This document shows, piece after piece, positions 9,522 to 19,704 of a DNA stretch of 64,000 nt (its first letter is position 1; each line of letters starts with the position of its first letter). The translations under genes and the position numbers were made by a program. The notes below the pieces were generated by a model. It did not search any database, was not told the origin of the DNA, and saw nothing but the letters and a program-made list of their open reading frames with translations. The DNA comes from Anaerohalosphaeraceae bacterium (GTDB lineage: Bacteria; Planctomycetota; Phycisphaerae; Sedimentisphaerales; UBA12454): the NCBI GenBank assembly GCA_021108375.1, contig JAIORA010000012.1, forward strand, positions 62,001-126,000. The letters are read 5' to 3'.

Positions 9522-10229
9522 TTACGAAGCCTGCGACTGTTTCCTTTTTCTCTTGTTTATAGTCCTGACAGGTGCCTGCTCTTGGCTGATGCCGTTTGAG
9601 GCAAACTCGACGGCTTCGGTAGCGGTCTCAGCGAACATATCGGCCCCGATTTCTTCCCAAAGCCCTTCCGCCCTTGCGAACACTCCGCCCGAAAGCATTA
9701 TCTTCATATCCGGCCAGGCGTTAACTTCGCGAACTCTGTCAATCATCGCACGAATATCCGGTGCCTGCGATGCCGTTGAGCCGTAGATAACCAGGAAGTC
9801 CGGCCCAAATTCGTTAACAAACGCCAGAATTTCGTCATTTGTCATCCCGCCACCGAGAAATCTCACATTCCAGCCGGCACTCTCGAACATATCGGATATT
9901 ATCTGGCCGCCCAGCTCGCCAGATTCGGCACTGGCAGTACATATAGCAACCTTTTTCTCGCTTTCGGCCTGGCGGGGCAGCTTGTTCTGGAGCTGGTCAA
10001 CTATGGAACGGTTGATTCTGCTGGCCATATGCTCCTGAGCCGATGTAATAGTGTCGCTCTTGTAAAGCCTTTCAACTTCAAGCATTATCGGCCAGATAAC
10101 CTCCGAGTACAGCCCTACTATGGACGCACGGTTGTTGTGCAAAATATCCTCGATAACACCCCTGCACTGCCTGCGGTCGCCCGTCAGCAGGGCCTGAAGG
10201 TAGTTGTTTAGGTAGTTTTCGCTTATCAT
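9522..10229 (-). CDS. Cobalamin (B12)-binding-fold protein, corrinoid/MerR-associated type
   Basis: Likely start MISENYLNNYLQALL at 10229 (GGAG upstream); helical cap region plus Rossmann-like domain KVAICTASAESGELGGQII...FLGGGMTNDEILAFV...LSGGVF. Confidence 0.8.
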   Translation of the reverse strand: MISENYLNNYLQALLTGDRRQCRGVIEDILHNNRASIVGLYSEVIWPIMLEVERLYKSDTITSAQEHMASRINRSIVDQLQNKLPRQAESEKKVAICTASAESGELGGQIISDMFESAGWNVRFLGGGMTNDEILAFVNEFGPDFLVIYGSTASQAPDIRAMIDRVREVNAWPDMKIMLSGGVFARAEGLWEEIGADMFAETATEAVEFASNGISQEQAPVRTINKRKRKQSQAS

Positions 10230-10489
10230 AATCGAATCTCCAAAAATCTTAAAATTCCGCTTTTTTAACTTTACCAAGTTAGCCGTATTAACATTTCGCC
10301 ATTTTGTCTTTGTTAAAATAGGCAACTTCTACAATATCTATCGGAGTGGCTGCTGAAAAAACTTTAGTTAAAATAGGCAATTTAGGGACGTTTAGGTAAA
10401 TTGCTCGACAAGACGGAGTTTTGGGGCCAAAACGCGCGATTTTTAGCGAAATTAAGTACGAATCTGCCAAAGATGAGTTAATTAACGCA

Positions 10490-11160
10490 AATTTTTAAAC
10501 GCTGATTTCGCTGATTACACAGATTTTTTTGTTTTTCATAGAAGCCGAGCCGGGTAACCGGCCGGATAGAACACAGAGTTCACAGAGTTTTTTTAGACAC
10601 GAATTTCACAGGCTTGTCCTGAGCGCAGCCGAAAGATTGCATTGATTAAAAAACAAGATAAAAAAATGGATACCCGCTTGCGCGGGTATGACAAAAACAT
10701 TATCCGGCCGGTTACCCGGCTCGGCTTCTATGCGATGGGAAAGGTTAATTTAAAAAGGGATTGCCGCGGCGATTAAAAATCGCCTCGCAATGACAAAAAA
10801 ACCTGCGGTCAGGACCGCAGGCTAAACATCGGCCTAACGGCCGAATAGGGGAAACCCCGCCATAGTAATGGCAGGGCTAAACGGCAGTGTGAGCGGGATA
10901 AGAAAATTTGCAGATACCCCCAAGGCAAGACTTGGGGGCTAATGACAATGGGAATGGGGTAAACAATACGGATGCACGAACCCCCGAATGGTGATTCGGG
11001 GGCTAAACGGCGATGTGGATGGGATAATCAATTCGTAAAATAGATTTCTCCACGTTGGTCGAAATGACAAAGTCCTGTGCGAGCGGGATAAACAGTATGC
11101 AGATACCCACGGGGCAAGACCCAGGGGCTAATGACGATGTGGACAAACTGTTGATAAGTG
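10490..11160. repeat. Intergenic hairpin-repeat island
   Basis: Several TTAGCC-type hairpins in minus orientation (about 10802-10820, 10856-10876, 10917-10938, 10981-11002, 11106-11128), two GCCGAG-GNRA elements (10543-10566 plus, 10701-10729 minus) and other short repeats. Confidence 0.85.
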
Positions 11161-11512
11161 TAAAGCTGTGTTAAAATAAGGGGTTTACGCAAAGGCGAAA
11201 ACGGCCTAATTGCACGCTTTCATAATAAACAATATGCAACGAAACGGCCTCTAACTATCAATATCCGGCAACTATATTGCCTATTAAAGGTTAAAAAACG
11301 AGATAAGACCTGTTTGCCCGCATATACCGGTCAGCTTACAAGTTTCACGACAAACTAATCAAGGTCTCGATTGTCCCGTAATAGCGTGTTTGGTGGGCTG
11401 TGAGGTGGATAACTTTCAGGGGGCGGATTATTTTCATAGCTTTATAGGGGGAAATAACTTAGCTGAGCCGAGAGAGCTAATTAAGCAGTATTTTTATCGG
11501 CTTGAAGCGGGG

Positions 11513-12550
11513 CTAAAGTAAAAGTTTTTTTAGCTCGGCGCAGGCTTTTTCGGGAGTGGCTGAGTCGCAAAGACAGGATGAAACAGCGATAGTTTTTACG
11601 CCGACTGCGACAAGCTCATTAACGTTGTTAAGATTGATTCCGCCAATCGCAACCTGCTGGATTGAATTTTCGTCGAGGATTTTTTTTGCCTGTGCCGTAT
11701 ATTCGATGCCCGAAACTTCGACCGCTGCTTTTGTTGTCGTTGGGAATACTGAGCCGGTAGCGATGTAAGTGGGGGCCTCTTTGATAGCGGAATTAAGTTC
11801 GGAAATTGAATGTGTGCTCTTGCCGATTATCAATGGGGCGGTCTGGAATTTTCTGCATTGGGCGATGGGCAAATCGTCCTGGCCGAGATGCACGCCGTCA
11901 GCACCACTGGCGCAGGCGATGTCGATGCGGTCGTTTATGATGCTTAAAACGCCATTTTCTTTGCAGGCCTCAACAAAAGCGAGCGCGGTAAGCAAAAAAC
12001 TTTCGTCGGAAATGTTTTTTGCGCGGAGCTGGAGGCAGTCGGCACCAGAGGAAGCAAGCGATTTGGCAAGGGCAATTGGTGATTTGTCGGGCGAGGCATC
12101 AATGAGGCAGTAGAGCCTGACACGGCGGAATTTTTCGGACGGGATGGCAAGAATCGTAATTTCCTTTTGGAGGGTATAGGAGGCGTACCTTATTTGTTCG
12201 ATTGCTGCCGCCTGCGTTGGGTAGTCTGGGGCGATAAGCTCGGAGATTACGCGAAGGGCTTCGGTTATACGGGCAAAGGCGGCGGCTAAGCTATCTTGCA
12301 GGCCTGTACGCTTGAGCTGGGCGGGGACTTGCAGGCCGCAACCGATGTCGCCAGCGGTATCGCGGGAGGCGATTAACTTTTCGGGGTCGAGTCGGCCAGC
12401 AGTTTCGCTGAGTTGGTGGCGGAGGGTTTTGCATTTGGCGGTGAGGGGCCGGGAGTCCAGCGAGAATCGGCAGAATTCCTCTATTAGCCGAAAGCCCTCG
12501 CGACTGCGGTTGAAATTTGCGTCGATAATTCGGTAAGTACTTTTTTCCAT
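11513..12550 (-). CDS. thiE: Thiamine phosphate synthase with N-terminal extension domain
   Basis: 345 aa; C-terminal half RVRLYCLIDASPDKSPIALAKSLASSGADCLQLRAKN...GVHLGQDDLPIAQCR...IGKSTHS...VAIGGINLNNV. Confidence 0.88.
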   Translation of the reverse strand: MEKSTYRIIDANFNRSREGFRLIEEFCRFSLDSRPLTAKCKTLRHQLSETAGRLDPEKLIASRDTAGDIGCGLQVPAQLKRTGLQDSLAAAFARITEALRVISELIAPDYPTQAAAIEQIRYASYTLQKEITILAIPSEKFRRVRLYCLIDASPDKSPIALAKSLASSGADCLQLRAKNISDESFLLTALAFVEACKENGVLSIINDRIDIACASGADGVHLGQDDLPIAQCRKFQTAPLIIGKSTHSISELNSAIKEAPTYIATGSVFPTTTKAAVEVSGIEYTAQAKKILDENSIQQVAIGGINLNNVNELVAVGVKTIAVSSCLCDSATPEKACAELKKLLL

Positions 12551-12589
12551 ATACCCATTATAAGGGAAACGAGCGATTTTGGAATATCG

Positions 12590-13225
12590 AATTTTTAGAC
12601 ACGGATTTACACAGATTTTTACGAATTATTTAACCGCAGATTACACGGATTTAAAAACAAGATACAGAAAAATGGATACCCGCTTTCGCGGGTATGACAA
12701 AAAAAATTAGCCACAGATGGACACTGATAAACACAGATTTTAAAAAAGTAAAGTAAACTGCAACCCCACATTTGTAAATGTGGGGCTAACTTTTGAAAAT
12801 AAACAGATTTCTCCACGCTGGTCGAAATGACAGAGTCGGTGGGAAAAGGTAGTTTTGAGTTTTGAGTCCTTAGTTTTGAGTTAAGGAATCCCGATAAACC
12901 GGGATGGATTATTTAATAAAAAACACGGCCTCGCAATGACAAAAAGAACCGTGTCAAAAAAATATTCCGGCCGCTTATGCGACTCGGCTTCTAAAGCGAT
13001 GAGAAAATGATAAACAATTTGCAGGTACCCCTGGGACAAGACCCAGGGGCTAAATAAATTTCTCCACGTTGGTCGAAATGACAATATCGGTGTTAATGCG
13101 ACAAATCATTCGAAAGCACGAACCCCGGCAAACAAATTGCCGGGGCCAACTATTCCGGCCACTTACGTGGCTCGGCTTCTATGTGGTGAGAATGACAAAA
13201 TCATTGTCAAAACGTAGATTGACAC
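12590..13225. repeat. Intergenic hairpin-repeat island
   Basis: Hairpins at 12764-12785, 13028-13049, 13123-13145; GCCGAG elements 12963-12991 and 13152-13180 (minus). Confidence 0.85.
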
Positions 13226-13272
13226 GGTTGGTGTTTTTAGTTAGTATTCACCATTTCATAAGGATTTTAGAG

Positions 13273-14682
13273 ATGAGCAACAAAACAAAATGCGAAAAGG
13301 CGCTTGAGGTTTTGAAAAAACACTCCCAGGAACATTTGCTGAGATTCCGGGACGAACTCAACGAAAGCCAACAAGAAAATTTGCTCGCGCAGATTGAGAA
13401 AATCGATTTCGCTCAACTCGAAAATAATATCGAAAAATATGTCATAAACAATACCCCGCTAAAACTGCCGACAAAGCTCAGCCCGGCATCAGCGTATCCG
13501 GCAATAGCAAACAACGATAAACTAAAAGAAAAATATGCACAAGCGCAGACGCTCGGCGAGGAACTTATCGCAGCGGGAAAAGTTGCGGCGTTTGTTGTGG
13601 CCGGCGGTCAGGGGACAAGGCTCGGATACGATGGGCCAAAAGGTGATTATCCGATAAGCCCGATAGAAAACAAAACGCTGTTTCGGCTTTTTGCGGAGTA
13701 TCTAATTGCTGCGGGTAAAAAATACGGCTGCGACCTGCGGTGGTATATTATGACAAGCGAACTTAACTACGGCCAGACGATGGAGAGCTTTGAAAGGAAC
13801 AACTATTTCGGCCTTGACCCCAAAAACGTTTTTGTGTTTCAGCAAGGCACTGAAATTAACTTCGGGGCTGATGGCAAAATTCTGTTAGCGGACAAAGGTA
13901 AAATCGCATGTTCGCCAGACGGACACGGCGGAAGTTTGAAAGCATTGTACCAAAGCGGCGCAATCGCTGATATGAAAAAAAATGGTGTCGAATATATCAG
14001 CTACTTTCAGGTTGATAACCCGTTGATAAAAATTGTCGACCCGCTGTTCATCGGTTTGCACGCGATGGATAACGCGCAGATGTCGTCGAAAACGCTTGTT
14101 AAGTGCGAGCCTAAAGAGAAAGTTGGCAATTTTTGCCTCGTCGATGGGCGGGTTACGGTTATCGAATACAGCGATTTACCCGATGAGTATGCTGAAAAGA
14201 GGAATGCCGACGGAGTGCTGGTGTTTACGCTGGGCAGTATTGCGATTCATCTTATCAATACCGATTTTGTGGAAAAGCTAAACGCAAAGGGTTTTGTGCT
14301 ACCATTACATCGGGCGGTTAAAAAAATTACGTATGTCGATTCGGCGGGTAACAAAATTGAGCCGACAAAGCCTAACGGGATTAAGCTGGAAACGTTTGTT
14401 TTTGATGCGCTGCCGCTGGCGGAGAAGTCCATTATTTTTGAGACGCTGCGCGATGAAGAATTTGCGCCCGTCAAAAATGCGACTGGAGTTGACAGCGCAG
14501 AAGTTGCCCGGCAAATGATGAGCGAACGAGCTAAAAAATGGCTGCGAGCTGGTGGGATGGAAATCAGCGATGAGTGCGTAATCGAAATGGCTTCGTCGTT
14601 TGCAATATGCGCTGAAGATGCTGTGGAAAAAGCAAAAGGTCTTGCCGAAATAAAATCGGGTGAAAAGACTTATTTAGATTAG
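13273..14682 (+). CDS. UDP-N-acetylglucosamine/UDP-sugar pyrophosphorylase (UAP1-like)
   Basis: FVVAGGQGTRLGYDGPKGDYPIS motif; ORF is open from 13069 but the upstream part is repeat-derived, so ATG 13273 (MSNKTKCEKALEVLKK) is the likely start. Confidence 0.88.
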   Translation: MSNKTKCEKALEVLKKHSQEHLLRFRDELNESQQENLLAQIEKIDFAQLENNIEKYVINNTPLKLPTKLSPASAYPAIANNDKLKEKYAQAQTLGEELIAAGKVAAFVVAGGQGTRLGYDGPKGDYPISPIENKTLFRLFAEYLIAAGKKYGCDLRWYIMTSELNYGQTMESFERNNYFGLDPKNVFVFQQGTEINFGADGKILLADKGKIACSPDGHGGSLKALYQSGAIADMKKNGVEYISYFQVDNPLIKIVDPLFIGLHAMDNAQMSSKTLVKCEPKEKVGNFCLVDGRVTVIEYSDLPDEYAEKRNADGVLVFTLGSIAIHLINTDFVEKLNAKGFVLPLHRAVKKITYVDSAGNKIEPTKPNGIKLETFVFDALPLAEKSIIFETLRDEEFAPVKNATGVDSAEVARQMMSERAKKWLRAGGMEISDECVIEMASSFAICAEDAVEKAKGLAEIKSGEKTYLD

Positions 14683-14689
14683 GTTTTTA

Positions 14690-15180
14690 GCCACAGAGAT
14701 TGTTAGTTTTGAGTTAAGGAATCCCGATAAATCGGGATGGATATTTTATTTTTTAGACACTGATTTCACAGGCTTGTCCTGAGCGCAGCCGAAGGATTGC
14801 ACTGATTAAAAAACAAATAGCCACAGAGAACACAGAGATTCACAGAGTTTTTATTTTTCATAAAAGCTGAGCCGGGAAAACAGCCGGAACGGATACATTC
14901 GTAAAACGATTTTATTCCGGCGACTTACGCGACTCGGCTTCTAAAGCGATGGGAAAATGATAAACAATTTGCAGGTACCCCTGGGACAAGACCCAGGGGC
15001 TAAATAGATTTCTCCGCGCTGGTCGAAATGACAGAGTCTTGTGCGAACGGTTAATTTAAAAAGAGATTGCCACGTTGCACTCGGAATGACAAAGTCGGTG
15101 TTAACGCGAAAAACCATTCGCAAACACGAGCCCCCTCATAGTGATGAGGGGGCTAACTTGCGGTGCGGGTGGGTTAAAGA
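14690..15180. repeat. Intergenic hairpin-repeat island
   Basis: Hairpins 14978-14999, 15131-15152; GCCGAG element 14914-14942; GTCCTGAGCGCAGCCGAAG insertion 14771-14794. Confidence 0.85.
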
Positions 15181-15190
15181 AATGTGGCGC

Positions 15191-15661
15191 TTAAGGCAAC
15201 TGCTGTTTTTTGAGGTCCTTTTGCAGCAAGTCCATCTCTATTTTCTGCTGCTGGCTCCGCAAAATCGGCTCAAACTCCTCTGCGGCGAGCCATTGTGTTT
15301 TCCCATTTAGCCAAAGAACTACGTAGCCAGGCTGTAAGGGCCATTCGTAACTCTTTTTGGCGTAAGCAAGGACAGTTCGGTCAGGGTCCGAGCCATATTC
15401 AATCCAAATCGCACGATAACTCATATTGCCAACCCGAACGGCCTGTATTCTATCGAGAAATTTTTTAATATGAGACTCGGAGGGAAGAGAGCCGTAATTT
15501 TTTCGATATGTTAAGGCTTCACGCCCGAGCAGGTCCATTGCCCTGACTGCCTCGGACCTGTTTATGTAATTTCTCAGAGTTGTCAAGCCAAGAACCATTA
15601 TGATGGTAAAAACTGAGACCACCATAATTTTTTTTAGAAGTCTCTTTTGTTTTGATTCCAT
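15191..15661 (-). CDS. Hypothetical protein with N-terminal TM segment
   Basis: 156 aa; KKIMVVSVFTIIMVLGLTTL hydrophobic segment; follows the 15678-16751 gene on the same strand. Confidence 0.65.
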   Translation of the reverse strand: MESKQKRLLKKIMVVSVFTIIMVLGLTTLRNYINRSEAVRAMDLLGREALTYRKNYGSLPSESHIKKFLDRIQAVRVGNMSYRAIWIEYGSDPDRTVLAYAKKSYEWPLQPGYVVLWLNGKTQWLAAEEFEPILRSQQQKIEMDLLQKDLKKQQLP

Positions 15662-15677
15662 ACCTCTGCCCTAGCTT

Positions 15678-16751
15678 CTAAGAAATTTTTGTTACCTTGC
15701 CTTTAATCGTAATCCTGCCCTGAGCGAAAAGCTTTATTGCCTTGGGGTAGGCAGCGCACTCGGTCTGAAAGACCCTCTCTGCCAAATCTTCGGGACTGTC
15801 GCCAGCCTCGACCGGACAGGTTTTTTGAATAATTATTGGTCCATCGTCATATTCGTTTGTACAAAAATGGACCGTACAGCCGCTGACTTTGCAGCCTGCG
15901 TCAATAACTGCCTGATGGACGTGATGTCCCCACATTCCCTTGCCGCCAAAAGAGGGCAGCAGGGCTGGGTGAATGTTCATAACCCGGCCTTTAAATTCCT
16001 TTGGAATTTTCCACAAACACAACCAGCCGCCCTGTATTACAAGGTCAGCCCCAGAGGCGAGCAATTCTTTTTTTATCTGCTCGCTAAACGAGGCGATGTC
16101 AGGGAAATCTTTCTTCCTGATTATTTTAACATTTAGCCCGGCCTTTTTTGCTTTTTCCACGCCGCCGGCTTTTGATCGTGATGAAATTACAAGCTTGATT
16201 TCAGCGTTGAGACTGCCGGCCTTTATGTACTTGAGAATGTTGAGCATTGTCGTGCCGGAACCACTGATTAAAACTGCCAGCTTGATTGGGGCCTGCTGTT
16301 TTGAATCGGTGTCAGCAGATGTTTTTGTGCTGAGGTACTCAACATCGCCTTTTTTGTCGAGAGCCTTGTTTACAAGCTCATCGGCTTGGGCGTTTTTGTT
16401 TCTAAGGAGGTGCTCAATCGACCAATCATCAAATTCGTTGAGGATTTTTATACATTTACTGTGAATGGTTTTGAGTGTTTCGTTTTTGACTTTGTACCGG
16501 CCGGTAATCTGACGAACCATCAGTTCACTATCGCTGAAAACTTTTACATCAACTGCGCCTAACTCTCTGGCCTTTTCAACAGCTAACAGCAGCGCTGTGT
16601 ATTCGGCAACATTGTTTGTCGCCTCGCCAAGGAATTGTCCCTTTGCGTAAATGTCTTTTCCTGATTTGTCCTGAATTACAAACCCGGCAGCGGCTGGTCC
16701 GGGGTTGCCCCTGCTGCCGCCATCAGTGTAGATAATAACAACCTCAGCCAA
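15678..16751 (-). CDS. Fusion: ribonuclease HI-like domain + phosphoribosylglycinamide formyltransferase (PurN)
   Basis: N-term VVIIYTDGGSRGNPGPAAAGFV...GEATNNVAEYTALLLAVE (RNase HI); C-term IKLAVLISGSGTTMLNILKYI...VMNIHPALLPSFGGKGMWGHHVHQAVIDAG (PurN), one uninterrupted 357-aa ORF. Confidence 0.92.
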   Translation of the reverse strand: MAEVVIIYTDGGSRGNPGPAAAGFVIQDKSGKDIYAKGQFLGEATNNVAEYTALLLAVEKARELGAVDVKVFSDSELMVRQITGRYKVKNETLKTIHSKCIKILNEFDDWSIEHLLRNKNAQADELVNKALDKKGDVEYLSTKTSADTDSKQQAPIKLAVLISGSGTTMLNILKYIKAGSLNAEIKLVISSRSKAGGVEKAKKAGLNVKIIRKKDFPDIASFSEQIKKELLASGADLVIQGGWLCLWKIPKEFKGRVMNIHPALLPSFGGKGMWGHHVHQAVIDAGCKVSGCTVHFCTNEYDDGPIIIQKTCPVEAGDSPEDLAERVFQTECAAYPKAIKLFAQGRITIKGKVTKIS

Positions 16752-16754
16752 AGA

Positions 16755-17486
16755 TTACGCCTCCATCTGCTTCATAACCAAAATGCGGGCACAGTTGGGA
16801 CACCTGATGATTTCGTCTTTCGTCATCAGCATATTTGCGGTTTCGTTTGTCAGGCCCATAAAACAGCCGCCACAAGTATAACTGCCGCTACCATCGTGGT
16901 TCTCGACGTCAGCAATCGCTTCGCCGTCATAAGTCTCGGCGACCTTGCCGAAAAGCTCAAGTACCTTTTCGGGTACATCGGCAGAGGCGTGGGTCCACTC
17001 TTGCTTTATTCCTTCAATTTCGGCTTCAAACTTTTTGGCTCGCTCTTCAGTGTCAATACGGACCTGAGCGAGTTCATCTTTCTGCTGGGCAATCTGAGCC
17101 TTTATCTCTTCGCACTGAGCATTGTCAGCGTCAATGTTCTTCATAAGCTCCAGGCTCTGGCTTTCTATCTTGCTGTTGTCTGCCTGGTTGGTGTTTAGCT
17201 CGGTCAGAATCGCGGCGTATTCCTTGTTGCTCTTGGCGGTGTTCAGCGCTGCACGGTACTTTGCGAGCGTTTCGTCCCTGCTTTTAAGCTCAAGTTCGAG
17301 TCTATCAACCTGAATCTGAGTTAGCTGGATTTCCTCTTTTTTGGCTTCAAGTGAATTCTGAAGTGCTCTTAGCTGATTTTCCTTGAGGATAACTGCTCGG
17401 CGGCAGCGGGTGAGTTTGGCCTTGGCCGCCCTTAAGGTGTTCTCTACAGTCTGAAGTTTTATCAGAGCGTTTAATACTGGTCCCAT
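16755..17486 (-). CDS. C4-type zinc-ribbon, coiled-coil protein (zf-RING_7/DUF164-like)
   Basis: Long coiled coil then SYTCGGCFMGLTNETANMLMTKDEIIRCPNCARIL; likely start MGPVLNALIKLQ at 17486. Confidence 0.85.
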   Translation of the reverse strand: MGPVLNALIKLQTVENTLRAAKAKLTRCRRAVILKENQLRALQNSLEAKKEEIQLTQIQVDRLELELKSRDETLAKYRAALNTAKSNKEYAAILTELNTNQADNSKIESQSLELMKNIDADNAQCEEIKAQIAQQKDELAQVRIDTEERAKKFEAEIEGIKQEWTHASADVPEKVLELFGKVAETYDGEAIADVENHDGSGSYTCGGCFMGLTNETANMLMTKDEIIRCPNCARILVMKQMEA

Positions 17487-17675
17487 TAACGTTCCCTTTC
17501 TGTCCTGCAAAAATTCTGAACTATGTATTATGGTCTTAAGAGGAAAATCCGCAACAAAAAATTTTAAACTTCTGTCAAAAACACCTGTATTCTGCGATGA
17601 AAATTTATTTTTATGCTGTTTTATACAAGTTCTGAGTTTATTTTGCCTTTTAATCCTGATAATGTTTATTTCAGT

Positions 17676-18905
17676 ATGAAAACAAAGAAAATAACAATTC
17701 CTGAGTTGCTGGCGCCGGCGGGCAATATGGAAAAGCTGATTTTTGCTGTCAGCTACGATGCGGATGCGGTCTATTTCGGCACGGAATTCGGCTCGCTAAG
17801 AGCGTATGCAGGCAATTTCACGCTCGATGAGGCCGGCAAGGCGATTGGGTATCTGCACGAGAATGGCAAAAAGGGCTATGCGGCACTCAATATCTATCCC
17901 TTCAGCGATGAGTACGACAGGTTAGTCGAAACTGCGGGAGCACTTGCTGAGGCTGGGGCGGATGCCTTGATAATCGCTGACATTGGGCTGATGCGTGAAA
18001 TTCGCAAAGCGGGGATAAAAACGCCCATCCACGTCAGTACGCAGGCAAATACCACATCGGCACAAACTGTTTTGGCTTATGCGGAACTGGGCGCGGCCAG
18101 GGTTAATCTCGCACGTGAGCTTAGCTGTGAGCAAATAACGCAGATTCAGCAGCAGATTGCGGGAAACGGTATAGAAACCGAGGTTTTTATTCACGGAGCG
18201 GTGTGCTTTTCGTATTCGGGCAGGTGCGCGATAAGCGATTATATGACCGGCAGAGGCGCAAATCGGGGCGAATGTACGCACCCGTGCAGGTGGGCCTATT
18301 ATCTGGTCGAGGAACAGCGGCCGGGCGAGTATCTGCCGGTGTTTGAGGACGAACGCGGGCAATATATGTTCAATAACAAAGATTTGGCGTTGTTCGATTT
18401 TGTGCCAGCACTGACGGAGGCGGGCGTGAACTCGTTCAAAATCGAAGGCAGAATGAAATCGATTCATTATGTGGCATCGGTGGTTTCGCTTTATCGGCAG
18501 ATAATCGACGGAGCAACGATTAGCCAGGAACGGGCGTTTGAACTTTTGAGCAGAGTGAAAAACAGAGGGTACTCTACCGGCTTTATGAAAGGCGATATAA
18601 CGCCGAATGATTATTCTGGCCAGCGGAATGATTCAGAATCGAAGGCGGTGTTTGTTGGAAATATCACCGAGGGAAAAGACGAGAAATCGGATAGCGGTTT
18701 TTGTGTGTGCGAAATTCGTAATAAAATTTTGGCAGGCGACGAGCTGGAAGTTTTGAAACCTAACGGAAGTTTATCGACAGTGATAATTGATTTGCCTATA
18801 ATGACGATTAAGGGCCAGCCGAAAGAGTTTGTGAATAATTCTCAGTTTATTCGCATCAAAGACGACTTGCCGAAATTCTCGATACTGCGAAGGGTTGAAA
18901 AATAA
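17676..18905 (+). CDS. Peptidase U32 family protein
   Basis: MKTKKITIPELLAPAGNMEKLIFAVSYDADAVYFG; FIHGAVCFSYSGRCAISDYMTGRGANRGECTHPCRW signature. Confidence 0.93.
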   Translation: MKTKKITIPELLAPAGNMEKLIFAVSYDADAVYFGTEFGSLRAYAGNFTLDEAGKAIGYLHENGKKGYAALNIYPFSDEYDRLVETAGALAEAGADALIIADIGLMREIRKAGIKTPIHVSTQANTTSAQTVLAYAELGAARVNLARELSCEQITQIQQQIAGNGIETEVFIHGAVCFSYSGRCAISDYMTGRGANRGECTHPCRWAYYLVEEQRPGEYLPVFEDERGQYMFNNKDLALFDFVPALTEAGVNSFKIEGRMKSIHYVASVVSLYRQIIDGATISQERAFELLSRVKNRGYSTGFMKGDITPNDYSGQRNDSESKAVFVGNITEGKDEKSDSGFCVCEIRNKILAGDELEVLKPNGSLSTVIIDLPIMTIKGQPKEFVNNSQFIRIKDDLPKFSILRRVEK

Positions 18906-19330
18906 TAAAATTTAGACACTGATTACACAGATTGCACTGATTTAAAAAAATGCAAAAAAGTGGATTCCCGTTTTCACGGGAATGACAAGGTCGGTGGGAA
19001 AGGTTAGTGTTTACGAAAGCACGAACCCCCAAGCAGGCTTGGGGGCTAAATGAACCACAACCTGCGGTCGCAATGACAAAAAGTATTCCGGCCGCTCCCG
19101 CGGCTCGGCTACTATACGGTTGAAAAATGATAAAATTTAGACACTGATTAAAAAATAAGATACAGAAAATGGATACCCGCTTTCGCGGGTATGACAAAAG
19201 AAATTAACCACGGATTTCGCGGATTGCACTGATTAAAAAATAAATAGTCACAGAGGAAAAAAATAAAAGTAAAAAGATAAAGTAAACTGCAACCCCACAT
19301 TTGTAAATGTGGGGCTAACTAAATAGGGTT
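18905..19330. repeat. Intergenic hairpin-repeat island
   Basis: Hairpins 19026-19045 and 19293-19314; GCCGAG-GGGA element 19085-19112 (minus). Confidence 0.8.
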
Positions 19331-19348
19331 TTACTTTTTTTAGGAGAT

Positions 19349-19609
19349 GTGAAAATGGAAACGATTATGACTGTTTCAAATCTTCGGATGTTTTTTATGT
19401 GGTGCTCGATAATTAATATAGCTCTAATGATGGCAAGCTGGCTGATGTTCGTGGTCGCACAGGATGGGATTTACAAAATACACTCGAAATGGTTCAAGAT
19501 ACCACAAGAAAAATTCAATGTAATTTGGTATCAGTTTCTGGCGTTTTATAAAATCGGAACCATTATTTTCTGTGTTGTGCCATTTATTGCTTTGTGCATT
19601 ATGGCCTGA
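19349..19609 (+). CDS. Small membrane protein (DUF6868-like)
   Basis: 86 aa, two TM segments; TTTAGGAG upstream of GTG 19349 / ATG 19355. Confidence 0.6.
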   Translation: MKMETIMTVSNLRMFFMWCSIINIALMMASWLMFVVAQDGIYKIHSKWFKIPQEKFNVIWYQFLAFYKIGTIIFCVVPFIALCIMA

Positions 19610-19704
19610 AACAAATAAAGCTGTGTTATGATTTTGGCTGTTCACTTGGTCCGTTTTTGGGTACAATGCTGAATCACTACCAATTGTTAAATTGAGGAAG
19701 CAAA

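Noticed and set aside
9522-10325. Track start at 10325 for the B12-fold protein
   Set aside because: The first 32 residues look like read-through of non-coding DNA; GGAG-preceded ATG at 10229 is preferable.
12551-12620. TPP riboswitch upstream of the thiE-like gene
   Set aside because: No CUGAGA / ACCUGA core motifs seen in the leader.
13069-13272. N-terminal extension of the UDP-sugar pyrophosphorylase ORF
   Set aside because: Encoded by repeat-island sequence (hairpin 13123-13145 and GCCGAG element 13152-13180); the ATG at 13273 fits better.
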